Assembly: GCA_019802505.1 (NCBI GenBank)
Contig: JAFMOC010000857.1
Location: 62,001 to 126,000 of the forward strand
Origin: Corydoras sp. C115
Lineage: Eukaryota > Chordata > Actinopteri > Siluriformes > Callichthyidae
Direction: 5' to 3'
DNA: 64,000 nt
Below, piece after piece: positions 28,143 to 39,368 of the stretch; the stretch's first letter is position 1; each line of letters opens with the position of its first letter. A model generated the notes under the pieces. That model was not told the DNA's origin and searched no databases. It was given only the letters and a program-made list of their open reading frames with translations. The position numbers and the translations under genes were made by a program.

Positions 28143-29147
28143 TTGGGCATGAACATGACCACATGCACCGAAAAGAAGACCGATATTCCAACATGCAGTG
28201 CGGACGGAGGTTCTGTTTGCACAGAACAGCCACGTTCCTGCTCACCGTATGAAAAGGGCTACGCTCCACGGTTCGAAGCCGACCCCCAACATGGAGAAAA
28301 GCCATATGTGTGCTCGCCATGCGGGAAAAGTTTTCCCCAAAAGAGTGCCTTTAAACGGCATCAGCGCATTCACACGGGTGAAAAGCCGTATCAGTGCCTG
28401 CAATGCGGTAGGAGGTATAATCAAATCAGTTCCTTCAATCGGCATCGGCGCATTCACACGGGCGAAAAGCCACATCGTTGCTCGCAGTGTGGAAAGGGCT
28501 TCGTCAACCAGAGTCACCTGAAGGAACACCAGCGCATTCACACGGGCGAAAAACCCTACGTTTGCCCCCAATGTGGGAAGAGTTTCACCCAACGGGGCAG
28601 CCTCATAGGCCATGGGCGCATTCACACGGGCGAAAGACCACATCGCTGCCCTCAGTGCGGGAAAGGTTTTGCCAAACGGAGCAGCCTGAAAGTCCACCAG
28701 CGCATTCACACAGGCGAAAAACCCTATGTTTGCCCCCAATGTGGGAAGAGCTTTGGAAAGCAGTGTCACCTAACCCAGCACCAGCTGTTTCACACGGGAG
28801 AAAAGCCCTATCCCTGCGCTCAGTGTGGGAAGAGCTTTGCCAAACCGAACCATCTGACGGTCCACCGGCGCGTCCACACAGGAGAGAGACCCTATTTCTG
28901 CTCCCAGTGTGGAAAGAACTTCTCTCAGCAGAGCAACCTGACGCAACACCTGCGCATTCATACGGGAATCAAACAGTACGCCTGCCCGCGGTGTGGAAAG
29001 AGCTTCACTCAGCAGAGCAGCCTGACGGAACATCTGCACGTTCACACGGGAGTGAAGCCGTACATGTGCTCGCGCTGTGGACGAGGTTTCACTCGGCCGA
29101 GTAAGCTCCGGCAGCATCGGTGTGTTCACGCGGGAGAAGAGTCATAG
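28143..29147 (+). CDS. C2H2 zinc-finger protein, ten fingers
   Basis: 334 codons. Residues 1 to about 50 have no recognised domain. Ten consecutive C2H2 fingers follow, each of the CxxCGKSFxxxxxLxxHxxxH type joined by TGEKP-like linkers, ending at YMCSRCGRGF. Every finger keeps both cysteines and both histidines, so the array looks under constraint. Such proteins act in the nucleus as sequence-specific DNA binders. No KRAB, SCAN or other effector domain is visible in this exon. The ATG at 28143 is the first in frame, but the true N-terminus may come from upstream exons (24146 or others) whose joining frame is broken. The downstream flank is a SINE beginning within 12 bp of the stop. Confidence 0.8.
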   Translation: MGMNMTTCTEKKTDIPTCSADGGSVCTEQPRSCSPYEKGYAPRFEADPQHGEKPYVCSPCGKSFPQKSAFKRHQRIHTGEKPYQCLQCGRRYNQISSFNRHRRIHTGEKPHRCSQCGKGFVNQSHLKEHQRIHTGEKPYVCPQCGKSFTQRGSLIGHGRIHTGERPHRCPQCGKGFAKRSSLKVHQRIHTGEKPYVCPQCGKSFGKQCHLTQHQLFHTGEKPYPCAQCGKSFAKPNHLTVHRRVHTGERPYFCSQCGKNFSQQSNLTQHLRIHTGIKQYACPRCGKSFTQQSSLTEHLHVHTGVKPYMCSRCGRGFTRPSKLRQHRCVHAGEES

Positions 29148-29158
29148 TAACCAGAAAA

Positions 29159-29806
29159 GCATACCCATCCAGGGGAGAACGTTTCCGGCGCTGGGCAGAT
29201 ACACCCAGGACAGGACACCAATCTATCACTGGACTCTCACTCACTCACACACACTCTCTATGGGGCAATTTGGAGAATTCAATTTGACCTTGATCCATGT
29301 TTTTGGACTGTGGGAGGAAACCGGAGAACCCGGAGGAAACCCACACAGACACGAGAACATGGGAACTCCAACCAGATTGGGATTCAAACCGGGAATCCCT
29401 AGCGCTGAGGAGAACATGCTAATCACTAAGCCACCATGCCGCCAACTTCATCCATTCATCCATTATCTTCTGCTTTATCCTCTATTAGGGTCGCGGAGGG
29501 GGGTCCCATTGCACATCCAGGGGAGAACGTCTCGGGCGCTGGGCAGATACACCCAGGACAGATACACCCAGGACAGGACGCCAATCTATCACTGTACACA
29601 CACTCACTCACACACACACTCTATATGGCAATTTGGAGAATTCAATTCACCTTGATCCATTTTTTGGACTGTGGGAGGAAACCGGAGCACCCGGAGAAAA
29701 CCCACACGGACACGGGGAGAACATGGAAACCCCACCCAGATGGGGATTCGAACCGGGAATCCCTAGCGCTGAGAGAACATACTAAACCACTAAACCACCA
29801 TGCCGC
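29159..29806 (-). mobile_element. Two tandem SINE copies
   Basis: Minus-strand copies at 29159-29442 (tail missing) and 29450-29806 (with ccattcatccatt tail). The second has an internal 15-bp duplication (agatacacccaggac) at about 29545-29575. Confidence 0.85.
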
Positions 29807-30021
29807 CCAATCAGTGACCTTGAGTTTGGCTAAAGCTTAAAATAGAAATAGAGATTCTTTTTAGTTTTAGTCTTAAACATATTTTACTTTTCTTCTTTAT
29901 TTTATAAAACATTGTCCGTTCTTTTATTTTAATGGAACCAATAAAAAGTTTTCTATTTGTAATTAATTATGTTTTTTATATTCTATGATCTGATCATTGA
30001 AACTGATTCTCAGATGTGATC

Positions 30022-31192
30022 AATAAACAGTATTCCATACAAACAGTATTCCATAAAAAACATTCCATACAAACATTATTCCATACAAACGGTGTTCCAT
30101 TCAATCGGTGTTCCATTCAAACAGTATTCCATACAAACGTCCGTACAAACGGTATTCCATATAAATGGTATTCCATAAAAAACATTCCATACAAACAGTA
30201 TTCCATTCAAACAAACGTATTCTATACAAGCCATATTCCATACAAACCGTATTCCATAAAAAAACATTCCATTCAAACAGTATTTCATACAAACGGTATT
30301 CCATTCAAATGGTATTCCATAAAAGTGTTCCATTCAAACAGTATTCCATACAAACAGTATTCCATTAAAAAATTATTCCATACAAACAGTATTCCATTCA
30401 AACAGTATTACATGCAAACAGTATTCTGTACAAATGGTATTCCATTTAAACAGTATTCCATACAAACGGTATTCCCTTCAAATGGTATTCCATACAAATG
30501 TTATTCCATAATAAACATTCCATACAAACAGTATTCCATTTAAACAGTATAAATTTGGAAGCAAACAGTATTTCATGCAAACAGTATTCCATTTAAACAG
30601 TATTCCGTACAAACAAACAGTGTTCCATACAAACATTATTCCATACAAACATTATTCCATACAAATAGTATTCCATTCAAACAGTATTCCATACAAACAG
30701 TGTTCCATTCAAACAGTGTTCCATACTAACAGTATTCCATTCAAACAGTATTACATGCAAACATTATTCTGTACAAATGGTATTCCAGTTAAACAGTATT
30801 CCATACAAACGGTATTCCCTTCAAACGGTATTCCATACAAATGTTATTCCATAATAAACATTCCATACAAACAGTATTTCATACAAACAGTATTCCATTT
30901 AAACAGTATAAATTTGGATACAAACAGTATTCCATTTAAACAGTATTCCGTACAAACAAACAGTGTTCCATACAAACATTATTCCATACAAACATTATTC
31001 CATACAAATAGTATTCCATTCAAACAGTATTCCATACAAACAGTATTCCATACAAACAGTGTTCCATTCAAACAGTGTTCCATACTAACAGTATTCCATT
31101 CAAACACTATTCCATACAAACAGTGTTCCATACAAACAGTATTCCATACAAACAATATTTCATTCAAACAGTATTCCATACAAACAAAAATA
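30022..31192 (+). repeat. 16-bp minisatellite with higher-order structure
   Basis: About 70 tandem units of a 16-bp consensus, CAGTATTCCATACAAA, with alternating CATAC/CATTC variants. Because 16 is not a multiple of three, three units encode a repeated YSIQTVFHTNSIPFKQ-like 16-mer and long apparent ORFs arise on both strands. A segment of about 345-360 bp (from about 30388) recurs from about 30731, including the odd unit aaatttgga, so the array also grew by block duplication. Confidence 0.95.
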
Positions 31193-31240
31193 AATGAATC
31201 ATCGGCTTCAGATGCATCTGTGTGATTTTGAGACATTAAT

Positions 31241-31492
31241 CAGCCTTGTGGCTTTCCCGGTTCAAATCCCAATCTGGGTGGAGTTTCCATGTTCTCCCCG
31301 TGTCCACGTGGGTTGCCTCTGGGTTCTCCGGTTTCCTCCCACAGTCCAAAAACATGGATTCAAGGTAAACTGAACTCTCCAAATTGCCCCATAAAATGTG
31401 TGAGTAAGTGTGTGTGGGTTCAGTGATAGATTGGCGTCCTGTCCTGGGTGTAACTGCCCAGAACCCGAAACGTTCTCCCCTGGATAAAGCGG
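31241..31492 (+). mobile_element. SINE, truncated head
   Basis: Plus-strand copy starting within the B-box region (cccggttcaaatccc) and ending near ggataaagcgg. Confidence 0.75.
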
Positions 31493-31548
31493 AATTATTT
31501 AATTTATTGGAACTGAATTGAATTACTGAATTAAATCAACTTTTTCAT

Positions 31549-31808
31549 CCATTCATCCATCCATTAACTTCTGCTTTGTCATCTACTAGGGTTGCGGGGG
31601 GGGGGGGCAATCTATCGCTGAGCATACACTCACTTATACAGACACACATTGGGCAATTTGGAGAATTCAATTGACCTTGATCCATGTTTTTGGACTGTGG
31701 GAGGAAACCGGAGAACCCGGAGGAAACCCATGCGGACACGGGGAGAACATGCAAACTCCACCCAGATTGGGATTCGAACCGGGAATCCCTAGCACTGAGA
31801 GAAGAACA
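31549..31808 (-). mobile_element. SINE split by a giant insertion, left part
   Basis: Tail and body of a minus-strand SINE. The missing head (atgctaaaccactaagccac to gccc) is found at 48697-48726. The duplication actttttcat flanks the two halves at 31539-31548 and 48729-48738, showing that one SINE copy was split by everything in between. Confidence 0.9.
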
Positions 31809-34800
31809 CCCAGATAGCAAAATAGTTCTGGCCCAAATCTGGGCCACATTCTGCCACCGGATTTGGCCCAGTTGCCTTATGGAATTACGGCCCAAAACTG
31901 GCCCAAACTACACTTACCAACATCAAACCAAACCCATGCCATCAAAATGCCAAAACTTAGCCACATCTTCAACTACTCCCCCAAAACATAACCGTAACTT
32001 AACCACAGCTGAGCCAGAAGACCCGGATTTAAGCCACAACAACCTATACTACCCCAAAAATTGCCAGACCTAGTACTTAGATCTATTTGTACAATCAATT
32101 CACTAAATTGTAAGTCAAAACAAAGCATTTATTGACACGTGCAATACTGCAAAAATACAACTGATGCCAATACAGTTATAACCTGTTACTATATACAGTA
32201 TAATAATGTACTTAAAACAATGTACAACTATAAAAGGGTTGTACAAGGAGCAGGACAAAAAGTGCAACAACTTAAAATAGTGTGAAAGTCAAAATCATGG
32301 AGATGTGATATAAGTGTAAAGATACAGCAGTTTAAATATCTATTATATATTGTTGCCCTTTATTTTATGGCTTTTAGTGCACACTGTGTGCTGTAGTTTT
32401 TAGTGCTGAAATAATAAAATGTTTAAAACATATTTTAAAGCTGAAAATTTGATGTTGAATTGGATTATAAAAAGATTTTGTGTTTATATTAAAAAGTTTG
32501 TAAATTGGTATACATTTTAATTAACAAGCTGCATTTTTATGTTACTACCTCTTGGAACCATACCTTGGAACAATAACTTAGAGGAGTTAGAACTGTCACA
32601 TACACCTCATGCACATTTTACATTAACATAAATTAACTGGAGGTTTGCTGCATTAACCAGCTATATTGAAGCCTTGAAAACAAAAGTGAACACACTTATC
32701 TTCTTGGCCCAGACCTCAATTGACAGAAAACTATATGTTTTCTTAATGTAGTCCCCAGTGTGATTCACTGTACAGTCCAGTGTCTTTAGGAAGTCCATTA
32801 CATGTTTTTTTTCCAGATGCATTGTCCTGCATGTCTTCTGTAATTAGTTTCCTCCTCTTTCTCCCACCCTCCCGATCACCAGCCAAATGAAACCATCTTC
32901 TTACGACTCGTTCAACCTCTAGCTCAGTGGCATTGGCACATAGTGGGTTTCTTCTTACAGCTTCTAGCAAACAGGCACAGAACAATGTAAAGCTAATAGT
33001 ACAATCATAGACACATTTTTTTCGGAGTTGTTAAATTTAAAAAAAGTTTTTTTATATGCTTTGGAATATTGCACAAAGCAGCAGTACAGTGAGGACTGGA
33101 TGAAAGTTAACCTTACAACTTTGAACAAAATAAGAAAGCAAATGAGAATATGCAAAGTGAGAATATATATACTGCTACCTTTATAACCTAATTTCAGGTC
33201 CAAGTACAAACTGTTAGTTTGTTAGTTTGTGAGATTAGCACCATTAAGATGTATAAAATCACCTTTAGCAAAAACACTTACCAATTATAACATTCTTTAG
33301 CTCCAGGCTTTGAAAACCCGTCTTTCCATTCACACCTCGCCAGTTCACAGTTTTAGCCAAATTATTTTAATGGTGTGTTTCAAAATGCGCCATACAGTGT
33401 CCTTGATATCAGCACCACCAATTATCCCCAGTTCAAGCACCTGTAAAGTTTTCAAATGTGTGTTGAATCAGCAACACAGGCTTTCTTGAGACTAACCACA
33501 TTATCAGTGTGGTTACAACTCTTAATGCAACATTATTACATTATACTCTTAATATAATGCAACTCTTAATGCAACATTATTATTATTATATCTATTCTTA
33601 CTTCCATATTTTTGTTCACAAACAGAGAGATTTCTGAAGCTTAGGCATTTCCTTAGTTGATCCTAGAGTGACATGCTGCCATGCTGATTGAGCCACCTGG
33701 TGCTGGGACTGTATTGATGGTTCTTGATGCCACAAGTTGATTTGATGGCTATGGATGTGTGATTGTTCTTCATAAGGTTCTTCTTGCCATAACTGTTTGA
33801 CTAGGAGTTTCTGAGTGGTCTGATATTTCAATAGCCTTCCGGAGAGATGCACCAAGACTAATTTCTCCATGCCTTTCAATTGAATTTTATGGGCCTGATT
33901 TTGAGGCCGTTGAGAGGAATGATGTGGCTGAAGTAGATACAGATGTTGTATGGTACAGTGATGGATCTGGAGACATTTGGTGACACAGAGATGAGGTAGT
34001 GTTGCTTTGTCTCTGTGGTTGTATCTCACAAGGGTTTGATACAGTGAATTTTTTAAGTGGTTGCTTTATTCTGAGGGCTTGAGGTAAGACATTCTTCCTG
34101 CGAACAAAGGCCTCTTCATCAGTGTTATATCCATCTTCAAGCAGACATTTGTTTGGCCTTTGGAGACAAACATGGAAAGTTTTCTGGTTACTAACTAGAT
34201 GGAATCCCAACACAATGTAAACAAACATTTTTCATGCAACTTAAAAAGAAATAAAAGACTGGTATCTCAATAAAACACTATTGACAAGACCTTTTGCTTA
34301 TGATTTATAGTTCTATGGGTTCACCATTTTTGTGACATGGTACTGACATGGTATTTAGTGAATTATGACTGTTTCAGACACACAGTGTTGTTAAGTATGT
34401 CACTGTTAATGCGGGACGGAGCTCCACCTACAAATATCTAGCCAGGAGCAATTATGTCATCAGAAATTGATTACTGAAAGGTTATATTAGGGATAAACTA
34501 TGTTATTAATATGTTATATTCTCTTTCTGAAATGTGCAACTGCACATGGGCTACAATTTCTAAGGTCCCCATTAATTAAGAAAAAACGAATACATAAAAA
34601 TGTAAAAGTCACTTCATTGCACTCACTATAGACTAGGGATGGCCGATCATGGCATTTTTAACTGATTGTATTGTATTGGCTTTACTGAAGACGAACATAA
34701 GAATGATCCTCTTTTGTGTCAGTGGTCACTCAAGTGTCTAACGAATAGGACAATGTGGTAGGACGTGGCTATATTGTATGCAGTATGAGAATATTTTACA

Positions 34801-35219
34801 TCCAAATATGAAATAAGTCCAAGTGTAATATCTGAGAACCCTACTGTTGCTCCAATAAACCTCTCAAACAGCTCACACCAAGCAGACTGAGGTGAGAACA
34901 GACACCAGAAACATCCCAGTCCAACTGCTGTCAGTCTGTTCAGCAACTACAAATAAACAGCTCCAGCTCTGCACTGTAAAAAGTGAATCTGTGGTCCAGT
35001 AGATCATATACATATGTATTATGTAAAATGTACTTACCAGAATTGAGTTCTTGATTTTTGGGCTTTTATTTGTGTTCATTTAACTTAAAAATTGTGTTAT
35101 TTAAATATACTCATTTTATTAATGAAAGGCATAATCAAATTATTTGAGTTATAAATACCCTATGAAATTTTGTGTGAATTTTAAGCAATATAAATAAGTC
35201 AATTTCAGTTTCAAGCACA

Positions 35220-36331
35220 TCCTGTTTGGCGCCTATTTGTGGAGTTCGGCAGAACTTGCGTGGTTATCTAAGGTAAAAATTTATATTACAGTTACTGTAG
35301 TTTGCTTTTGAGAATTTTGCTTTTGAGAATTTGAGAATTTTTTTTTATAAAATTAGATTGAATTTGACCCGCCACACCAGCTAGATATAAAAGTAAAATG
35401 TTGAATGCATGTTTAGCCGATTAGCTAGAGCTACTTTTTTGCTTCAAAGCAACATTCATAAATGCTACTGTTATAAGATGTCTTTTGTTTGTTGCAACGC
35501 ATCACTTCTCATTTATTCATAGGTTGAACGTAACTTGAACGTCGTTTTTGTCAAGGTATATTCGTCTTACCTTGGCTGAATATAAACTACTGCCTATTAA
35601 AAATAAGAGATAACACGTTTGCTGTATGGTTTTATTAAAAGTTGATATTTTAAAGTCTGTTAGTTATGTATGCTACATTAATAAGCTTAATGAAAAAGTA
35701 TCTAGCTTAATTAAACATGCGTCATGTCAGTTATTAACACGAGTATCTACCTCCACCATCTTTGTTGCATAACGTCTTAATGTTTTAGGCTATTATGTGT
35801 TAAAGCCATCATGTGTAGATAAATACTAACAAAGAGAAATGACAAAAAAATGTTTAGTAAATTTAAAGCTTCAATAAGTTAGAGTACAGCACATATAATC
35901 AAATTATCACAATTTTCTCTCATGAATGCAAATGTCTATTTGTAACACATTTTATAAGTGAGTCATCAGCATTTATCAATGATAACACTTAAGAATGTTG
36001 AGATGAATTAAGTTGCTTTTTGACTAACAATTATTTAATTTCTTTAGCAGACAACATTTGTATTAAGAACAGCAGACACAAGTATATTAATAAATCTCCT
36101 AAAGTACAGGTATGTATGCATACACACCATTCTTGAAAGTCATTTTCTTGTTAGTTAATTTTTATGAATTATGTTCAGGCTGATCCTTTTTTTTTCCGTA
36201 GTTGCCAACTAATGACATCAATTTAGTGATCATTCTTTTTCATTTTTCCTTAGTATTGATCAGGGAAGCTGTCAGCGGCACAAAGTGCAGGGCTTAATTG
36301 ACCTCAAACAGGGCACCAGTAGGGCCACATA
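35220..36331 (+). promoter_or_regulatory. Probable 5' leader of the CACTA transposase gene
   Basis: Three splice-compatible leader segments are visible: one ending at 35272 (tctaag|gtaaaa), one about 36051-36109 (cag|...|gtatgt) and one starting at 36254 after tttttccttag, running into the ATG at 36332. The promoter would lie between the left end (34972) and about 35230. These are signal-based calls only. Confidence 0.4.
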
Positions 36332-37294
36332 ATGGCATGGCAATGTAAGCTCTGCACATGTATAGTGACGACAAGGGCTACTCTTTTGCGTCATTATAGA
36401 CTACAAAATCAAACAATTGGATCGGGAAATTCCATACCTTGCCTTTATCTGGACTGCCCATGCTCATTTAAAACATGGAGTGCTCTTCGTACACACCTCT
36501 CTAGATATCATGTACTAGAATCAGATGGAAAACCTGAAAAAATCTTTTTTTCCTGTGTTGTCTGTCCAACAAAATGTCAAAATGAAAAAGAGTACTTTCA
36601 ACATATTGGGAATCACTTACGGAGTCATCAAACTATGGAATGTGTTTTTGTTGGATGTGCATTTAAGACAAATATATATGGAACCTTTTTTACACACAAA
36701 TGTCGAAAGCACAACCCCCATTCACTTAATGATTTTAAGCCAGAGATCACTATGAAGGATCATGCTTTACTAAATGAGACTGACTGTGTTTCAGAAAATA
36801 GTGATTGTGAAAATCCCACTCTAAATACATCAAATGATATATCATCTGATATTCAGCAAAAAATTGGTTCACTTCTTTTAAAGTTAGAAAGTGTACACAA
36901 TGTTTCTAGAAAATGTATTGATGATCTGGTGGATGAGATTTATTTTATATGTACAGCATCTTCACCGGTTGTTCGACAGCTTATTGATGAAAAATTGAAG
37001 AAACACAATTGTGCTGTTGAAGAGAATATTGTCACTCAATTGGTAGAAGAACTGTGCATTTCTCACCCTCTATGCAAAGCTTTAGCAAAAAGTGGGCCTT
37101 TTGCTTCTGCATTTAAAAGAAAACGGTATTTTAAGGAAGAGTTTGATGTTGTTGAGTCTGTGGAATACATACTTAATTCACAAGAGAAGCGATCCTTTCA
37201 GTACGTGTCAATTCTCCACACTTTACAACAGATACTATCTATTGAAAACTTTGCAGATACTATTTTTAAAAAAACAGAACAGTGCTGCTTTTAA
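36332..37294 (+). pseudogene. CACTA transposase, N-terminal part (C2H2 fingers)
   Basis: 320 codons. Residues 1-130 carry several zinc-finger-like units: CKLCTCIVTTRATLLRHYRL, PCLYLDCPCSFKTWSALRTH, FSCVVCPTKC and CVFVGCAFKTNIYGTFFTHK. They are likely DNA-binding. Residues 180-310 form a helical region (LLLKLESVHNVSRKCIDDLV, EEFDVVESVEYILNSQEKRS). The frame ends at TAA after KKTEQCCF. In the adjacent frame coding continues (NSAAFKFESFQDG), so a one-base slip in the A-run at about 37268-37274 probably broke it. The continuation reaches the first DDE aspartate region (LYVDDFEVCNPLG, about 37376-37415) before the L1 insertion. Confidence 0.8.
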
Positions 37295-37435
37295 GTTTGA
37301 GTCATTTCAAGATGGAGCATATTATAAGCAAAACCCATTTTTTGCTGCAGAAGAACAAAGAATTGCATTAATTTTATATGTAGATGACTTTGAGGTGTGC
37401 AACCCATTAGGTACATCACGGAAGAAACACAAGGT
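37293..37435 (+). repeat. Upstream copy of an approximately 142-bp target duplication
   Basis: This coding segment (FESFQDGAYYKQNPFF to SRKKHK) is repeated at 39363-39506 with a single extra T in a T-run. The two copies bracket the L1-like insertion. Only the upstream copy keeps the original reading frame through the T-run. Confidence 0.9.
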
Positions 37436-38926
37436 CTCTTAAGCCACTCCCCCGTTTCCCGTTATGCCGCTTGGGGTGGGGGGTAGGTGAATAAGGGGCA
37501 GTCCGTCTGGTGGGGGCGGGGGCGGTGGGTGGGCTGCGGGGCTTGGGGGGGTGGTGGGGGCGGGGCCGGTGTTCTGGCTTCCCTGGGCCTGTTTGGATTC
37601 TTGGGTCATTGCCCTGGGCTGTGCAGTCATTCCTCTGGCCGGGCTTGTCGCCGGGGTCTGGCGGGCGCTCGGCGGGGGGTGTCTGCTTGGCTGTTGGTGG
37701 TGCTCGGCGGTGGTCGGGGGCGGGTCCTCACTGTGGCGGGGGCTTGCCCTGCCGGTCTGGTGCAGCCCGGGCTGTGGGACGGCCTTGCGGGTTCGTGGCT
37801 TTGGCCGTCCCCTCCTCTCCACCCCGGAGAGAATGGGTTTACCCTCTGGGTCCGGATGTGGGTTCCCACCAATAGGGGGCGGACGCATGTCCTGGACCCA
37901 GAGTGTGTATAGAGTGTGTATGGGGAGTATGAGTGAGTGTGGCGTATATGTTACTGTATATGTTTACTTCGAATGAGTGGAGGTGAGTATGAGGGTGGGA
38001 TGGTATGAGTGCGTTTGTGTGTGAATGTGTATTTGTCAGGCTGGGGCCTGGTCTGCTCCCTCTCCTGGGTCATCTAGGGTCCGCCTAATGGTGGCCCCCA
38101 CCTCCGCGTCGCATTCCCCTCCCGGGGGGGTTGTGCCCTTTGCCCTCTGGTGGGCTGGTGGCTCTCGGTTTCGGGGGCTGGGCGCCGGGGGGTGTGCTGG
38201 CTGGGCCTGGTGGCTGCCTGGTTGGGTTTGGGCCCCGTGGCCCCGGGGGGCCCTGGCTGGGGGGTGGCGCGCCTCGGGGTCCCGGGCCTCCGTGTCCATG
38301 GTCGGATCTGCTCTGGCGTGGCGGGTGCCGGCGGGGTCTGAGGGCTTGGGGCTGCTGACCCCTGGGCTCGGCGGGGGGCTGCTGGGGGCTTCCCTCGTCT
38401 CTCCCTTTGGGTCCGTTCGGGGGGGTGGGGTGTGCGGTTGTCCCTGCATTGGGGCCCCTGGGGGCGCGGCGCCTGGGACCTCCGCGGTGCCTTTGGCCCT
38501 GGTCTTCCTGGTGTCTGCCTCGGGCCTTGGGGTCGGGGCCGGGGGTCCCCCACGGTCACTACTACAAATTCCCATTTGGCATTCCTATGGAAGAAATCTT
38601 TCATCTACTTGCATGCTCACAACTGCACACAAACAGGTGTTCAGATCCTGGTTTCTTAAAATTGTCTTTCTTTTCGTTAATTTATAAAATCAATTAAAAG
38701 AATAGTTTAAATAAATAAATAAATATATTTATACTGGAAATTGTAATTAATTTTAGTATATGAAGGCAAATGTAGGTATGGATGTGTGTGTATTTATGTA
38801 TGTGTATATGTATGTGTATGTGTATGTATATATGTATGTATGTATATATGTGCGTATGGGCATATATGTACTTATGCGTAGGCGCGTATATGTGTATGTG
38901 TATGTATATGTGTGTGTGTATGTATG

Positions 38927-38999
<73 letters not shown>

Positions 39000-39334
39000 A
39001 TTTATTTATTTATTTTCTTTTCTCTTTATTTATTTATTTATTTTTTTTCTTTTCTCTGTTGGTCTTTTCTTCTTTCCTCCCACCACTTTCGTATACCTCT
39101 TTTTTTTTTTTTTTTTTTTTTTTCCTTCTTCTTTTCTGTTTCTTTTTCCATCTCCGTGGTTGCTGTACAGATATGATCCCCAAAAAAAATTTGCAATAAA
39201 GTTTTAAATATATACCAAGTGGAGCATCATGGAGAAATACCTGTATGCTCCACTTGTAAAATCAAAACTGTTGGGCCTGATTTAGACACTCAGACATCAA
39301 TCCTGAGTTTCACAATGGCAGACAGGACACGGAG

Positions 39335-39364
<30 letters not shown>
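37436..39364 (+). mobile_element. L1-like retrocopy, 5'-truncated, with extra 3' sequence
   Basis: A strongly G-rich 1.1-kb region (37440-38555) is followed by a tatg/(TA)n microsatellite (38760-38993), pyrimidine runs, and TTGCAATAAAG at about 39190. This is the layout I associate with 3' UTRs of fish L1-type LINEs. About 130 bp of non-repetitive DNA (39205-39332), with a hairpin caagtggagcat/atgctccacttg, precedes a 31-nt poly(A) ending at 39364. The extra piece looks like a 3' transduction. No ORF2 motif is present, so the L1 label is inference. Open frames in the G-rich part look compositional. Confidence 0.6.
38935..38993. repeat. (TA)n microsatellite
   Basis: About 59 bp of perfect TA repeat inside the L1-like copy. 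Confidence 0.98.

Positions 39365-39366
<2 letters not shown>

Positions 39367-39368
<2 letters not shown>

Noticed and set aside
28242..29129. Minus-strand ORFs opposite the zinc-finger array
   Set aside because: Shadows of the repeated finger codons; the plus strand carries the conserved C2H2 pattern.
30016..31236. ORFs encoding YSIQTVFHTN-type repeats
   Set aside because: They arise because the 16-bp minisatellite lacks stops. No start context or non-repeat domain supports a protein.
37439..38687. Several 140-220-codon ORFs on both strands in G-rich DNA
   Set aside because: Compositional openness of a GC-rich LINE 3' UTR. No domain, and overlapping frames are equally open.
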